Shown here in pieces: positions 1 through 7,146 of a DNA stretch of 18,856 nucleotides. The notes below the pieces were generated by a model that saw nothing but the letters and a program-made list of their open reading frames with translations, did no database searches and was not told the DNA's origin. The stretch spans positions 21,352 through 40,207 of the forward strand of contig DIYC01000128.1 of assembly GCA_002428895.1 (NCBI GenBank), given 5' to 3'. This DNA comes from Burkholderiales bacterium UBA6064. GTDB lineage: Bacteria > Pseudomonadota > Gammaproteobacteria > Burkholderiales > Burkholderiaceae_B. The position numbers and the translations under genes were made by a program. Position 1 is the first letter of the stretch. Every line of letters starts with the position of its first letter.

Positions 1-152
1 GGTGTAATGTTCAGCAAGGAAGCTTGATCGAATTGAAGAACAGTACTTTGCCAATCGTACTCATAAAAATCGGAAATGAAACCATTTTAGAGGGTGAGCT
101 TGTTCGTCTCAAAGATCAGCTGATGGTGCAGGTCATTCGAAAGGTAGAGTAA
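1..152 (+). CDS. sctQ: SctQ C-terminus (cytoplasmic C-ring/sorting platform), 5'-truncated by window
   Basis: An open frame enters at the window edge (codons from position 3) and ends at TAA 150-152, giving about 49 residues. The pattern of hydrophobic residues, the 'IKIGNETILEGELVRL' segment and a terminal valine-rich strand fit the SpoA (surface presentation of antigens) domain that ends SctQ/FliN proteins. SctQ forms the cytoplasmic pods of the sorting platform, which bring substrates and the ATPase to the export gate. The direct neighbour is sctR, only 2 bp downstream, and sctQ-R-S-T-U is the usual order in many systems. Only the last SpoA domain is visible. An internal translation start producing a short SctQ-C form cannot be judged here. 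Confidence 0.8.
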   Translation, partial: CNVQQGSLIELKNSTLPIVLIKIGNETILEGELVRLKDQLMVQVIRKVE

Positions 153-154
153 CG

Positions 155-808
155 ATGTTTGATACAATTAATCCAGTTTCACTGATTATCACTATTGCTT
201 CGTTGGCAGTTATCCCTTTAATTGCAGTAACAGCCACCTCCTTTCTTAAAATTTCAGCGGTTTTAATGATTCTTCGGAATGCCATCGGTGTTCAGCAAGT
301 ACCTTCCAATATGGTGCTTTATGGCGTTGCCATGGTGATGACCTTTATCGTGATGGGTGGCGTATTCAAAGAAGCGGGTGAGCGTTTTGCCCCAAACGGC
401 GCAATTCCTGATGGGGGTACACAAATCATCGAAGCAATTGATAGAGCATTGCCACCTTTTAAATCATTTATGCTGAAGCATACTCGACCAGATTATCACG
501 ATAGTTTTTATGAAACAGCAGTTAAGTTTCAAGAAGCGAATGCTTCTGTACCGGTTAACAAAAATGATCTTTTTGTTTTATTGCCTTCTTTTGTCGCATC
601 TGAGCTCGCAGAAGCCTTTTTGTTGGGTGTTTTAATCTATTTACCGTTTGTGATTATCGATCTTGCTACATCAAGTATTTTGATGGCTCTGGGGATGATG
701 ATGGTCTCTCCGATGTCGATTACAGTTCCGATTAAAATTATGTTGTTTGTTGCAATCGAAGGTTGGGCCAAGATATTTAACGGGCTGATTGGGTCTTATT
801 TGGGGTAG
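155..808 (+). CDS. sctR: SctR, export-gate membrane protein
   Basis: This 217-residue integral membrane protein has the length of YscR/SpaP/FliP family members. SctR forms the pentameric core of the SctR5S4T1 export gate in the inner membrane, through which unfolded substrates pass. The signature segment at residues 30-57 includes LKIS, LRNAIGVQQVP and NMVLYG. Hydrophobic helices lie near residues 8-28, 55-70, 147-172 and 174-205. A polar periplasmic stretch, about residues 70-145, separates the two hydrophobic halves, as in the family. The start ATG follows the sctQ stop by 2 bp, and sctS starts 3 bp downstream, so the genes are surely cotranscribed. Nothing is missing. Confidence 0.97.
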   Translation: MFDTINPVSLIITIASLAVIPLIAVTATSFLKISAVLMILRNAIGVQQVPSNMVLYGVAMVMTFIVMGGVFKEAGERFAPNGAIPDGGTQIIEAIDRALPPFKSFMLKHTRPDYHDSFYETAVKFQEANASVPVNKNDLFVLLPSFVASELAEAFLLGVLIYLPFVIIDLATSSILMALGMMMVSPMSITVPIKIMLFVAIEGWAKIFNGLIGSYLG

Positions 809-811
809 CTC

Positions 812-1063
812 ATGTTAATGTATTACGTAAAACAGTCACTTTGGCTAATCTTGGTTGTGGGTGGGCCGCTCGTTTTGTTTACCATGTTTGTGGGATTGCT
901 TTTGGGTTTTTGTCAGGCCATATTTCAATTGCAAGATCAAGCTTTTCCGTTTGGCGTCAAGTTGGTTGGTAGCGTGATGATTCTAATTTTATTAGGGCCG
1001 TGGATGTCGGAGCAAGTCATGGTTTTTACTAACAATATTCTTGATGTGATGGCTAGCATCTAA
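812..1063 (+). CDS. sctS: SctS, export-gate membrane protein
   Basis: This 83-residue protein has two hydrophobic hairpin helices, matching the size of the SctS/FliQ family (about 85-90 residues). SctS wraps the SctR ring and helps gate the export channel. The diagnostic loop reads 'AIFQLQDQAFPFGVKLVG' (about residues 35-52), the conserved Q-x-Q-E/D-Q-x-x-x-F-x-x-K segment of the family, and 'GPWM' sits near residue 63. Either ATG 812 or ATG 818 could be the start; the first is kept. The gene sits 3 bp after sctR and abuts sctT with no gap. Confidence 0.96.
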   Translation: MLMYYVKQSLWLILVVGGPLVLFTMFVGLLLGFCQAIFQLQDQAFPFGVKLVGSVMILILLGPWMSEQVMVFTNNILDVMASI

Positions 1064-1873
1064 ATGGTTGATTATTTTGCTTCAAATGTAGATTCATTAA
1101 GGCATTTTATCTATTTGATGGCTTTTCATCTTCCTCGAAGTTTGATTTTTATTTTTTTCTTTCCCTTGTTTGGTAAAGGTTTTGGACAAGGCGGTTTTAT
1201 AAAAATAGCAGTGTGTGGTGCCATTTTATTAGCGCCTGTAAGCACATTTATGGGGGTTTATGAAAGAACGCCAGTGGTGCCTGCTTTAACTGTAATTACC
1301 TCAATTAGTGAGGTGTTTATTGGCACATTACTGGGCTTAACCATGGCAATTCCTTATTACGTTTTTAAAGCGTATGGTGCGCTAATTGATGTGTATAGGG
1401 GAGCAACATTTGCAGCGCAAGCTTCTGGTGGTACAGATACTGGTAGCGAAGAGCTACCTCTAGAAAGTTTGTTTGGTTTAATTTTTGGAGCAATTATACT
1501 GGCAGGGCCAGGATTACCCGCGATTACTAAGCATTTATTAAATAGTTATTTAATACTGCCCCCAGGTAGCCTAGAAATTATTGCCTTTAAGGCATGGGGC
1601 GAGACGCTCATTCACTTGCTTGCAGATCATGTGGTTTTAGCATTTATTTTATCAGGCCCAATCTTGGTTATTATTTTGCTCGTTGAAGTGTGTATGCAAA
1701 TTGTCTCTGCTTTTACCCCGCAAATGCAAGTCTACTCGATTCAATTTGGGTTTAGATCAATTGCAGCGATTGGTGCATTGTTGCTTTTTTTAAATTTTAC
1801 AGAAGACGAAGTGTTTTTTCTTCTCGAAACACATAGCATTGCACTTTCGACGCTGATGGAGAATGTTAAATGA
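1064..1873 (+). CDS. sctT: SctT, export-gate membrane protein
   Basis: This 269-residue polytopic membrane protein is close to the usual size of SctT/YscT/SpaR/FliR (about 260). One copy caps the SctR/S helical export gate. It has about six hydrophobic segments. The 'GALIDVYRGATFA' stretch around residue 107 corresponds to the family's conserved G-x-x-x-D-x-x-R-G motif. The start ATG comes directly after the sctS TAA with no spacer. The gene ends in an ATGA overlap with sctU, implying translational coupling. Position and topology make the call secure. Confidence 0.95.
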   Translation: MVDYFASNVDSLRHFIYLMAFHLPRSLIFIFFFPLFGKGFGQGGFIKIAVCGAILLAPVSTFMGVYERTPVVPALTVITSISEVFIGTLLGLTMAIPYYVFKAYGALIDVYRGATFAAQASGGTDTGSEELPLESLFGLIFGAIILAGPGLPAITKHLLNSYLILPPGSLEIIAFKAWGETLIHLLADHVVLAFILSGPILVIILLVEVCMQIVSAFTPQMQVYSIQFGFRSIAAIGALLLFLNFTEDEVFFLLETHSIALSTLMENVK

Positions 1874-2934
1874 GTGGAGAAAAAACCGAAGAAGCTACCG
1901 ATAAAAAGAAAGAGGACTCGCGAAAAAAAGGTCAGGTAGCCATGAGCAAAGACATGCAGACTTTGCTGAAAATTATCTTTTTTTATCTGGTTTTCTTTTC
2001 AATGGCAGAAGGTATCGGTAGTCGATTTCAAAAAGATTTTTCACTACTCGTCAATAATACATTTAGTGGCAATATTAATTATTCCGAAGTAATCGACCTC
2101 ATGCTAAGTCTGAGTTTATATCTTCTTCTTCCACTTGTAGGCGTGTGCTTGTTAGTGGGATTGCTTTCAACATGGATGCAAACTGGGTTTGTCATTGCCC
2201 CAGAAGCAGTTATGCCTTCGTTTAAAAAAATGAATTTTATTTCTAACATTAAAAACATGTTTTCAAAGAAGTCGATGATACAGCTGAATTTGTCTGTCGT
2301 TAAAATTGTAGTCTTAGCGATTGTTGCTTTCTTATTGATCGTTGAATTTTCTACTGAAATTGTATTGAGTTATCGAGTAAGCATCTCTGACTTTTTTTCA
2401 ATTTTAGCGTACTTACTCAAAGTCATGATTTTTGGTGCGCTGGCAGTGTTTATTGTTTTGGCAGTCATCGATTGGTTTACCGTCATTCTTGATCATAAGA
2501 AAAATATGATGATGAGTAAAAATGAAGTTAAAGATGAAAGAAAGCAGCAAAACGGTGATCCCATGCTCAAAGGAAAGCGTAAAAGTATGCACCAAAGTTT
2601 GATTAATTCAACTTTGTCTAGTGCGTCAAGCGCCAAAGCAGTGGTGGCTAATCCAACACATATTTCTGTAGCCTTAGACTATGAACCAGGAAAGCACGAT
2701 ATTCCTTTTATTGTGTGCATGGGCGAGGGTCAAGACGCATTGGTTATTCGAAAAAAAGCACTTGAAAATGGTATTCCTATCATCAGAAGCGTATCTTTTG
2801 CTAGGCAGCTTTATGCGGAATGTGAAGAAAATCAATATATACAAGAACAGCATTTGAAAATGGCTGCCGAAGTTTTTAAATTGGTATTTTCGATTAATCC
2901 AAAATTGGCACTCAAATCGTCGGATAAAAAATAA
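1870..2934 (+). CDS. sctU: SctU, export-gate autoprotease / substrate-specificity switch
   Basis: This 354-residue protein has exactly the typical length of YscU/SpaS family members. SctU sits beside the export gate and self-cleaves, which changes the substrate class from early (rod/needle) to late (translocators/effectors). The N-terminus begins with 'SGEKTEEAT..KKEDSRKKGQ', the usual E-K-T-E-x-A-T and K-K-x-x-D-x-R-K-K-G-Q motif. About four hydrophobic helices follow (near residues 30-50, 76-102, 133-160 and 177-205). The cytoplasmic cleavage motif N261-P262-T263-H264 is intact, so cleavage between N261 and P262 is expected. It overlaps sctT by 4 bp. It is the last gene of the tightly packed block; a 144 bp spacer follows. 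Confidence 0.97.
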   Translation: MSGEKTEEATDKKKEDSRKKGQVAMSKDMQTLLKIIFFYLVFFSMAEGIGSRFQKDFSLLVNNTFSGNINYSEVIDLMLSLSLYLLLPLVGVCLLVGLLSTWMQTGFVIAPEAVMPSFKKMNFISNIKNMFSKKSMIQLNLSVVKIVVLAIVAFLLIVEFSTEIVLSYRVSISDFFSILAYLLKVMIFGALAVFIVLAVIDWFTVILDHKKNMMMSKNEVKDERKQQNGDPMLKGKRKSMHQSLINSTLSSASSAKAVVANPTHISVALDYEPGKHDIPFIVCMGEGQDALVIRKKALENGIPIIRSVSFARQLYAECEENQYIQEQHLKMAAEVFKLVFSINPKLALKSSDKK

Positions 2935-3078
2935 AGAGGTATTAATTCATTTAATAATCAGATGAGTAATCAACAAAAACAGGTAAAAAGAGAGAGTAAG
3001 TTCGCATAAAACTACAATAAAAAATTGTATAGAGCAAAAAATTAAATTACTTTAAATACAGCGATTGTTAGGAGTCAA
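2935..3078 (+). promoter_or_regulatory. AT-rich spacer before the ZorA-like gene; possible weak promoter
   Basis: This 144 bp spacer is the longest gap in the window and breaks the packed sct genes from the ZorAB-like pair. TTGTAT (3025-3030) and TACTTT (3048-3053), 17 bp apart, are a weak -35/-10 candidate, and TTAAAT (3052-3057) is an alternative -10. No hairpin with a U-tract was seen, so read-through from sctU is equally possible. A good ribosome binding site, AGGAG (3070-3074), precedes the ATG at 3079. Confidence 0.2.
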
Positions 3079-4155
3079 ATGGATATTAGTTATTTGGGGT
3101 TAATACTAAGATTTGTTCCGCATATTTTGGTGATAACTCTTCTGGGATTGGCTATTTATTATTTTTATACTTTGTATGTGGCTAAAGCCAGAGAGTTGTC
3201 TAAAACACTTATTTGGATTACAGACATTGTTCGTACCATGCGTTCAGGTGCTCCCGATACTCGGCAGGCAGGTCTTGCCAAAATTTTTAAAAACACAATT
3301 CTTGAGAATAATTGGGTTGAGTTCTCTCGAACCTTGCATGAGCAGTATGAAGTACTAGAGGGGCGATCTCGTTTGAAAAAGCATCGCTTAACTGTTCCTT
3401 CTAATTATTTTTTTACTCCCGCAAGTATTATTGATAAACAATTACGAGTGAATTACTTTAAGCACTTACCGGGTCTTTTAACTAGTATTGGTATTATTGG
3501 TACTTTTTCGGGATTGCTTTATGGTCTTTCAACTTTTGATGCAACAAGCCCTGAGCGAATTAATTTAAGCGTTGGTTCTTTGTTGTCTGGAGTACGTGAT
3601 GCTTTTTATGCTTCGGCGTTTGCAATTACTCTGGCCATGGTAGTGACACACGTTGAAAAATTATTTTATCAGCGTTGTTTAAGTAGACTTGAAGATTTGA
3701 ATGACGCCATTAATGCTATGTTTGACGGTGGCGTCTATGAGGAATACATGGCTATTATCGCTTCCTCGGCTTCTTCTTCGGCTCGTAATCGCTCTCTTCC
3801 TGAGCCTATCCGAGCCCCATCTGTGTCAACCTCAAATATTAATCTTGGAGATCAACTGGATCAGCTCTTAAAGCCTCTGTTTGAGCATCTTGAAGATGCT
3901 CAACGTCAAATGGCTATTAATACAACAAAATCAATTGAAAAAGCTTTTGATGCTGCTAATGCAAAGCTGGCTTCACAAATTGAATCTGCTCTGCAAAGGC
4001 ACGTGCGAGTTCCTATAGACGGATTGGGAGCTAAAATATCTAGAAGCGCTTCCACTCAGGCCACAGAGGGTACTAAAGAGCGATTAAAAAAAATTATTCA
4101 AGAGCAAGGACAATCAGTAGATGGTACCGATGACGGTTCATCAAGGGTAGCATAA
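3079..4155 (+). CDS. ZorA-like MotA/TolQ/ExbB family channel protein
   Basis: This 358-residue inner-membrane protein is likely the ring-forming half of an ion-driven motor. Visible order: an N-terminal transmembrane helix (about residues 8-30), a cytoplasmic segment (30-126), then a helix pair at about 130-153 ('HLPGLLTSIGIIGTFSGLLY') and 167-190 ('SLLSGVRDAFYASAFAITLA'), then a helical, Ala/Gln-rich cytoplasmic tail (195-358). The three-helix layout and the P-x-L-x-x-x-G-x-x-G-T-F-x-G-L motif are typical of TolQ/ExbB/ZorA proteins. The 'FF....I' segment just before that helix pair is most like ZorA. The tail is far shorter than that of the canonical type I ZorA (over 700 residues). The partner gene starts 2 bp downstream. 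A flagellar MotA (four helices, about 290 residues) fits less well. Family membership is secure; the ZorA assignment is by motif memory, not by search. Confidence 0.75.
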   Translation: MDISYLGLILRFVPHILVITLLGLAIYYFYTLYVAKARELSKTLIWITDIVRTMRSGAPDTRQAGLAKIFKNTILENNWVEFSRTLHEQYEVLEGRSRLKKHRLTVPSNYFFTPASIIDKQLRVNYFKHLPGLLTSIGIIGTFSGLLYGLSTFDATSPERINLSVGSLLSGVRDAFYASAFAITLAMVVTHVEKLFYQRCLSRLEDLNDAINAMFDGGVYEEYMAIIASSASSSARNRSLPEPIRAPSVSTSNINLGDQLDQLLKPLFEHLEDAQRQMAINTTKSIEKAFDAANAKLASQIESALQRHVRVPIDGLGAKISRSASTQATEGTKERLKKIIQEQGQSVDGTDDGSSRVA

Positions 4156-4157
4156 AG

Positions 4158-4985
4158 ATGCTAAGATACCCTGTAGAGAGTGGTGCTTCCGAAGATGAAA
4201 TGGATAAACCTCATTGGATTTCTTATTCGGACTTAATGACTTCACTGATGATCTTGTTTTTGGTTGTTATGGTGGTTTCACTGACCAGAGTTTCGCAACA
4301 AACAATTCTTTTAAAAAATAGTATTCAAAAAGACGAGCAAATTGAAGACAACAAAGTAGAAAGCCCGCTTGAAAAGCAAATCAAGACTGAGCCAGAAGAG
4401 TTGGTCGTTTCAACTTCACAAGTGCAACGTCAAATTGACATCATAACTTTTTGCGAAGATTTAAAAACTGAAATTTCTCTTCAGGGTTTGCAAGCGAATG
4501 TCAATTGTGATAAGCAGGTCATCGATTTTGGGGTTGCGGGTCGTTTTGCTTCTGGTAGTTACGTGTTGCCCCCAGAGGGTCAAGAGGCAATTAAAAAACT
4601 GGTGCCTTTGGTCTTAAATAATGCCCAGTCTGAGTTAGGTCAAAAATGGTTTAAACGTGTTCAAATAAAGGGTTATACCGATATTGACGGGTCGTATCTT
4701 TACAATCTTCATTTAAGTTTAAAGCGTTCCGAATGGGTGATGTGCGAAATTCTTAAAACAGATTCTACTGGAGCGGTTCAATTAACATCTGATGAACGAA
4801 TTTTAGCTCGGCAAATTTTTCTTGCAGGGGGAGTTTCCTTTAATGATCAATTGTCTAGCAAAGAAGAAAGTCGTCGGGTTGAATTGAAGCTTGAATACTA
4901 TGAAGTCGATGAATTTTTAGATCGTGAGCCGAAAGTTGATAAATTGTTGTTTTCAGATAATACCGAAGAGGTTTGTCAAATTTAG
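4158..4985 (+). CDS. ZorB-like OmpA/MotB-domain stator partner
   Basis: This 275-residue protein is likely the peptidoglycan-anchored half of the motor. A short cytoplasmic N-terminus leads to 'WISYSDLMTSLMILFLVVMV' (20-39). It holds a single transmembrane helix starting with D25, equivalent to the proton-binding Asp of MotB/ZorB. W-x-S-x-S-D-L-M-x-x-L is very close to ZorB. A polar periplasmic linker follows (45-110), then an OmpA-like domain (about 118-245). Peptidoglycan-binding features are visible: G-Y-T-D-I-D-G (172-178), N183-x-x-L-S-x-x-R190 and the terminal R239-R240-V-E. The start is 2 bp after the ZorA-like stop, so the two are translated together. No helicase, nuclease or other Zorya effector gene adjoins. 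A role in secretion rather than defence is inferred only from location. Confidence 0.75.
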   Translation: MLRYPVESGASEDEMDKPHWISYSDLMTSLMILFLVVMVVSLTRVSQQTILLKNSIQKDEQIEDNKVESPLEKQIKTEPEELVVSTSQVQRQIDIITFCEDLKTEISLQGLQANVNCDKQVIDFGVAGRFASGSYVLPPEGQEAIKKLVPLVLNNAQSELGQKWFKRVQIKGYTDIDGSYLYNLHLSLKRSEWVMCEILKTDSTGAVQLTSDERILARQIFLAGGVSFNDQLSSKEESRRVELKLEYYEVDEFLDREPKVDKLLFSDNTEEVCQI

Positions 4986-4992
4986 TTCTATT

Positions 4993-5021
4993 TTCAAGAA
5001 AAAGTGTGGAACTTTTATAGT
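4993..5021 (+). promoter_or_regulatory. Candidate sigma70-type promoter before the rod-like gene
   Basis: TATAGT (5016-5021) matches the -10 consensus at five of six positions. TTCAAG (4993-4998), 17 bp upstream, is a poor -35. It lies in the spacer between the ZorB-like gene and the sctJ-side genes. If real, it would let the sctJ-K-L-C block be transcribed independently of the motor module. Called from pattern alone. Confidence 0.25.
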
Positions 5022-5070
5022 AAAAATTAACACCTAAACATAGGGTTGGTTTATTTTAAAGGTGCAAATT

Positions 5071-5511
5071 ATGTCCGATTGGTTATCCGTTAACAATGCA
5101 GAAGCGTCTAGTATCAGTGGCAAGTTAGGTGCACAGCGTTTAGAGCCCGATGCTGTCACTAAAGAGAGATTTTCTGATCTCCTAAAAGGGTTTGATGTGG
5201 GTTTAAAATCGAGTAAAACAGTACTTGAGCCACTATCCCCTGAAAAAAGAGAGATTCCTAAATCTCTGGATCAGCGGATTATTAAAGACATTACTGGTTT
5301 GGAGGCTGGATTCGAAAAAATCTTGAATATACAAGATCATAACGCAACTTACCATTCCGAGCTCTCTAAAACTGAGGAGCTTGCGCCAACCGCTCAAATT
5401 TTGTTTGACTACAGTACTTTTAGTACCCGCTATTATTTGGCAACTAATTATGCCCATGAAGCGGGTGTTAAAACTTCTGAAGAAATGCAGATTTTTACAA
5501 AAAGCCGTTAG
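5071..5511 (+). CDS. Rod-like small T3SS protein (SctI candidate) upstream of sctJ
   Basis: 146 residues with ATG 5071, chosen because AAAGG (5058-5062) lies 8 bp upstream; the in-frame GTG at 5062 overlaps that site. The N-terminus is polar and unstructured-looking, as in secreted T3SS subunits. The C-terminal 35 residues (about 111-146, ending 'EEMQIFTKSR') can be laid without gaps on the C-terminal helix of inner-rod proteins such as MxiI as I recall it, including a Y, the K-T pair and a final K-S. It lies directly upstream of sctJ, the place of yscI in Ysc systems. SctI forms the inner rod/needle adapter. A second rod-like protein (12053-12427) competes for the role, so this is a candidate only. 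Confidence 0.4.
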   Translation: MSDWLSVNNAEASSISGKLGAQRLEPDAVTKERFSDLLKGFDVGLKSSKTVLEPLSPEKREIPKSLDQRIIKDITGLEAGFEKILNIQDHNATYHSELSKTEELAPTAQILFDYSTFSTRYYLATNYAHEAGVKTSEEMQIFTKSR

Positions 5512-5534
5512 TCAATTTTAAGGTGAATAAAGCA

Positions 5535-6410
5535 ATGATTCAACGAATAAGGTATTTGATTTTCGTCGTTTTGTTAGCGATGGTTGCTGCTTGTTCACCT
5601 AAAGTTACATTATTTAATCAACTCAGCGAGGCTGAGGCTAACGAAGTTTATTCTGTGCTTTTAAGGTCTGGTTTTGACGTTGAAAAGTCTCAGTTAGAAG
5701 AGGGTTTTATTGTTCAGGTGCCTAAAAGTATGGCGGGTGAGGCTTTGGATTTGTTGTCTGCTCAGGGCTTGCCAAGAGATAGAAAAAAGTCCATGAATGA
5801 TATTTTCCCTGAAAATTCTATGATTTCTTCGCCCTTGCAAGAAAGGGCTAGATACCTGTTTGCGCTTTCGCAAGAACTAGAGCGTACTTTAATGACAATT
5901 GATGGTGTGATAGAAGCTCGTGTTCATATTGTTTTACCAGAGCGCTCTGTGGTGAACGAGAAAATCTCTCCTTCTTCGGTTTCTGTTTTTGTGAAGCACA
6001 ATGAAACTTCGCCGTTTCCTGCGTATCTGAGTCAAATTCGAGAACTGATTGTTAGTAGTATCCCCACCATGAGTAAGGAAAACATTAAAGATGTCGTTTC
6101 TATCGTTGCTATTCCGGTTCCTAGTCGTTTAGAACAGCCATTGTCTTTGATTTGGTTTGGGCCTTTTGCAATTAAAACCGAAGATCGGGTATATTTCCTT
6201 ACTTTGATTTATGGCTTAATTGGGTTATGGTCTTTATCAATCGGGGCTATTTACCTTGCAGTCGTTGAACCCGCAAGAAGACCTGCTTTTCTACAAAAAT
6301 TATTTAAATCCAAGGGACAAGAGGAAGATGAGCTGCAATCTGAAGAAACCGCTGAAGATTCTAATCTCACCGATCGTGATGATACCAAAAAATCGGAAGG
6401 AGGTAGATAA
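5535..6410 (+). CDS. sctJ: SctJ, inner-membrane ring lipoprotein
   Basis: 291 residues from ATG 5535. The in-frame GTG at 5523 overlaps the AAGG (5520-5523) that serves as the ribosome binding site, so the ATG is preferred. SctJ builds the inner of the two concentric inner-membrane rings. A lipoprotein signal ends in 'LLAMVAAC', giving a lipidated C20 as in YscJ/PrgK. Two ring-building domains follow: the first with 'LFNQLSEAEANEVYSVL' and the second with 'MTIDGVIEARVHIVLPE', both family signatures. A C-terminal transmembrane helix spans about residues 219-245, followed by a charged cytoplasmic tail rich in E/D/K. Its stop overlaps the sctK start (TAATG). Confidence 0.95.
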   Translation: MIQRIRYLIFVVLLAMVAACSPKVTLFNQLSEAEANEVYSVLLRSGFDVEKSQLEEGFIVQVPKSMAGEALDLLSAQGLPRDRKKSMNDIFPENSMISSPLQERARYLFALSQELERTLMTIDGVIEARVHIVLPERSVVNEKISPSSVSVFVKHNETSPFPAYLSQIRELIVSSIPTMSKENIKDVVSIVAIPVPSRLEQPLSLIWFGPFAIKTEDRVYFLTLIYGLIGLWSLSIGAIYLAVVEPARRPAFLQKLFKSKGQEEDELQSEETAEDSNLTDRDDTKKSEGGR

Positions 6411-7120
6411 TGGATTCTGCTTTAAAGAGTACTTGGTGGATGTGGTGGACTAATCCTCTTATTGAAATGCATCCTGATCAAAAAAAGCGTTTAATCGAAA
6501 ATTCGTCCGATATTGACAATATAACTTATGAAGAGATCGAGGCATTGAGGTTAACGTTAAGATTAGAAATTATTCCTGAACAAGGGATTATTTCAGATCC
6601 AATAATTGGTTTGCTTTCAATTATGGAAGACAAAGATCTTTATGAGTCCCAGCAAAAATTATCGGCTATTACTTTTGATAACACCATTTTAAAACTTACC
6701 CCAATTGAGTGGGGCGAAAAATTTGATGTTGTTGATAAAGATCATATTAGAGGGCTGATTACATTTAAAAGAGACGTTTTAAATAAAAATTTACAGTCAA
6801 TTGTTAGGGCGATTGAAACTGCTTGTGAAGTTTGGGAGAGAGAGGAGGGTTATTTATCGTTTTCCGATCGATTTAAAATCGTGGTGGCGTTATATCTTTC
6901 TTATCATTACCCTTGTTTTGCAAGGCGATGGTTTTTGACTTTGTCCGATTCTGTGTTGTTTGTGATGGATCGGATTATCGATGTAAGTGAAAGTGTTTTG
7001 CAAGAGTTTTTCAAAATAGTAGAACCTGAATTACTGGAATTAATTCAGTTTGTAAAGAATAAATATTCAGCAAACCGTAATATTGGTTTTGAAACGCTAG
7101 AGAATTCTGGTGCAAATTAG
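6410..7120 (+). CDS. sctK: SctK, sorting-platform adaptor
   Basis: 236 residues, near the length of YscK/PscK. SctK links the inner-membrane ring (SctD) to the SctQ pods of the sorting platform. Support is mainly positional: it lies exactly between sctJ and sctL, with TAATG coupling to sctJ. No transmembrane helix or signal is seen. The protein is soluble and helix-rich, with 'SYHYPCFARRWFLT' near residues 166-179. The extreme N-terminus is odd, with 'STWWMWWTNPL' holding four Trp in a short span. SctK proteins diverge strongly, so weak recognisable similarity is expected. Confidence 0.65.
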   Translation: MDSALKSTWWMWWTNPLIEMHPDQKKRLIENSSDIDNITYEEIEALRLTLRLEIIPEQGIISDPIIGLLSIMEDKDLYESQQKLSAITFDNTILKLTPIEWGEKFDVVDKDHIRGLITFKRDVLNKNLQSIVRAIETACEVWEREEGYLSFSDRFKIVVALYLSYHYPCFARRWFLTLSDSVLFVMDRIIDVSESVLQEFFKIVEPELLELIQFVKNKYSANRNIGFETLENSGAN

Positions 7121-7146
7121 AGTGAAGATGTTGTAGTGGAAGGAAA

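Noticed and set aside
2962..3009. Short ATG frame of 15 codons in the sctU-zorA-like spacer
   Set aside because: Very short and Lys/Gln-rich, with no ribosome binding site; expected by chance in A-rich DNA.
3079..4985. Flagellar MotA/MotB stator genes
   Set aside because: The channel protein has three rather than four evident membrane helices and the TolQ/ZorA-type motif. No flagellar genes are present, and the helix motif of the partner is closer to ZorB than to MotB.
5062..5070. GTG start for the rod-like gene; likewise GTG 5523 for sctJ and TTG 12691 for the 122-residue gene
   Set aside because: In each case the upstream codon overlaps the purine-rich site that serves the next in-frame ATG.
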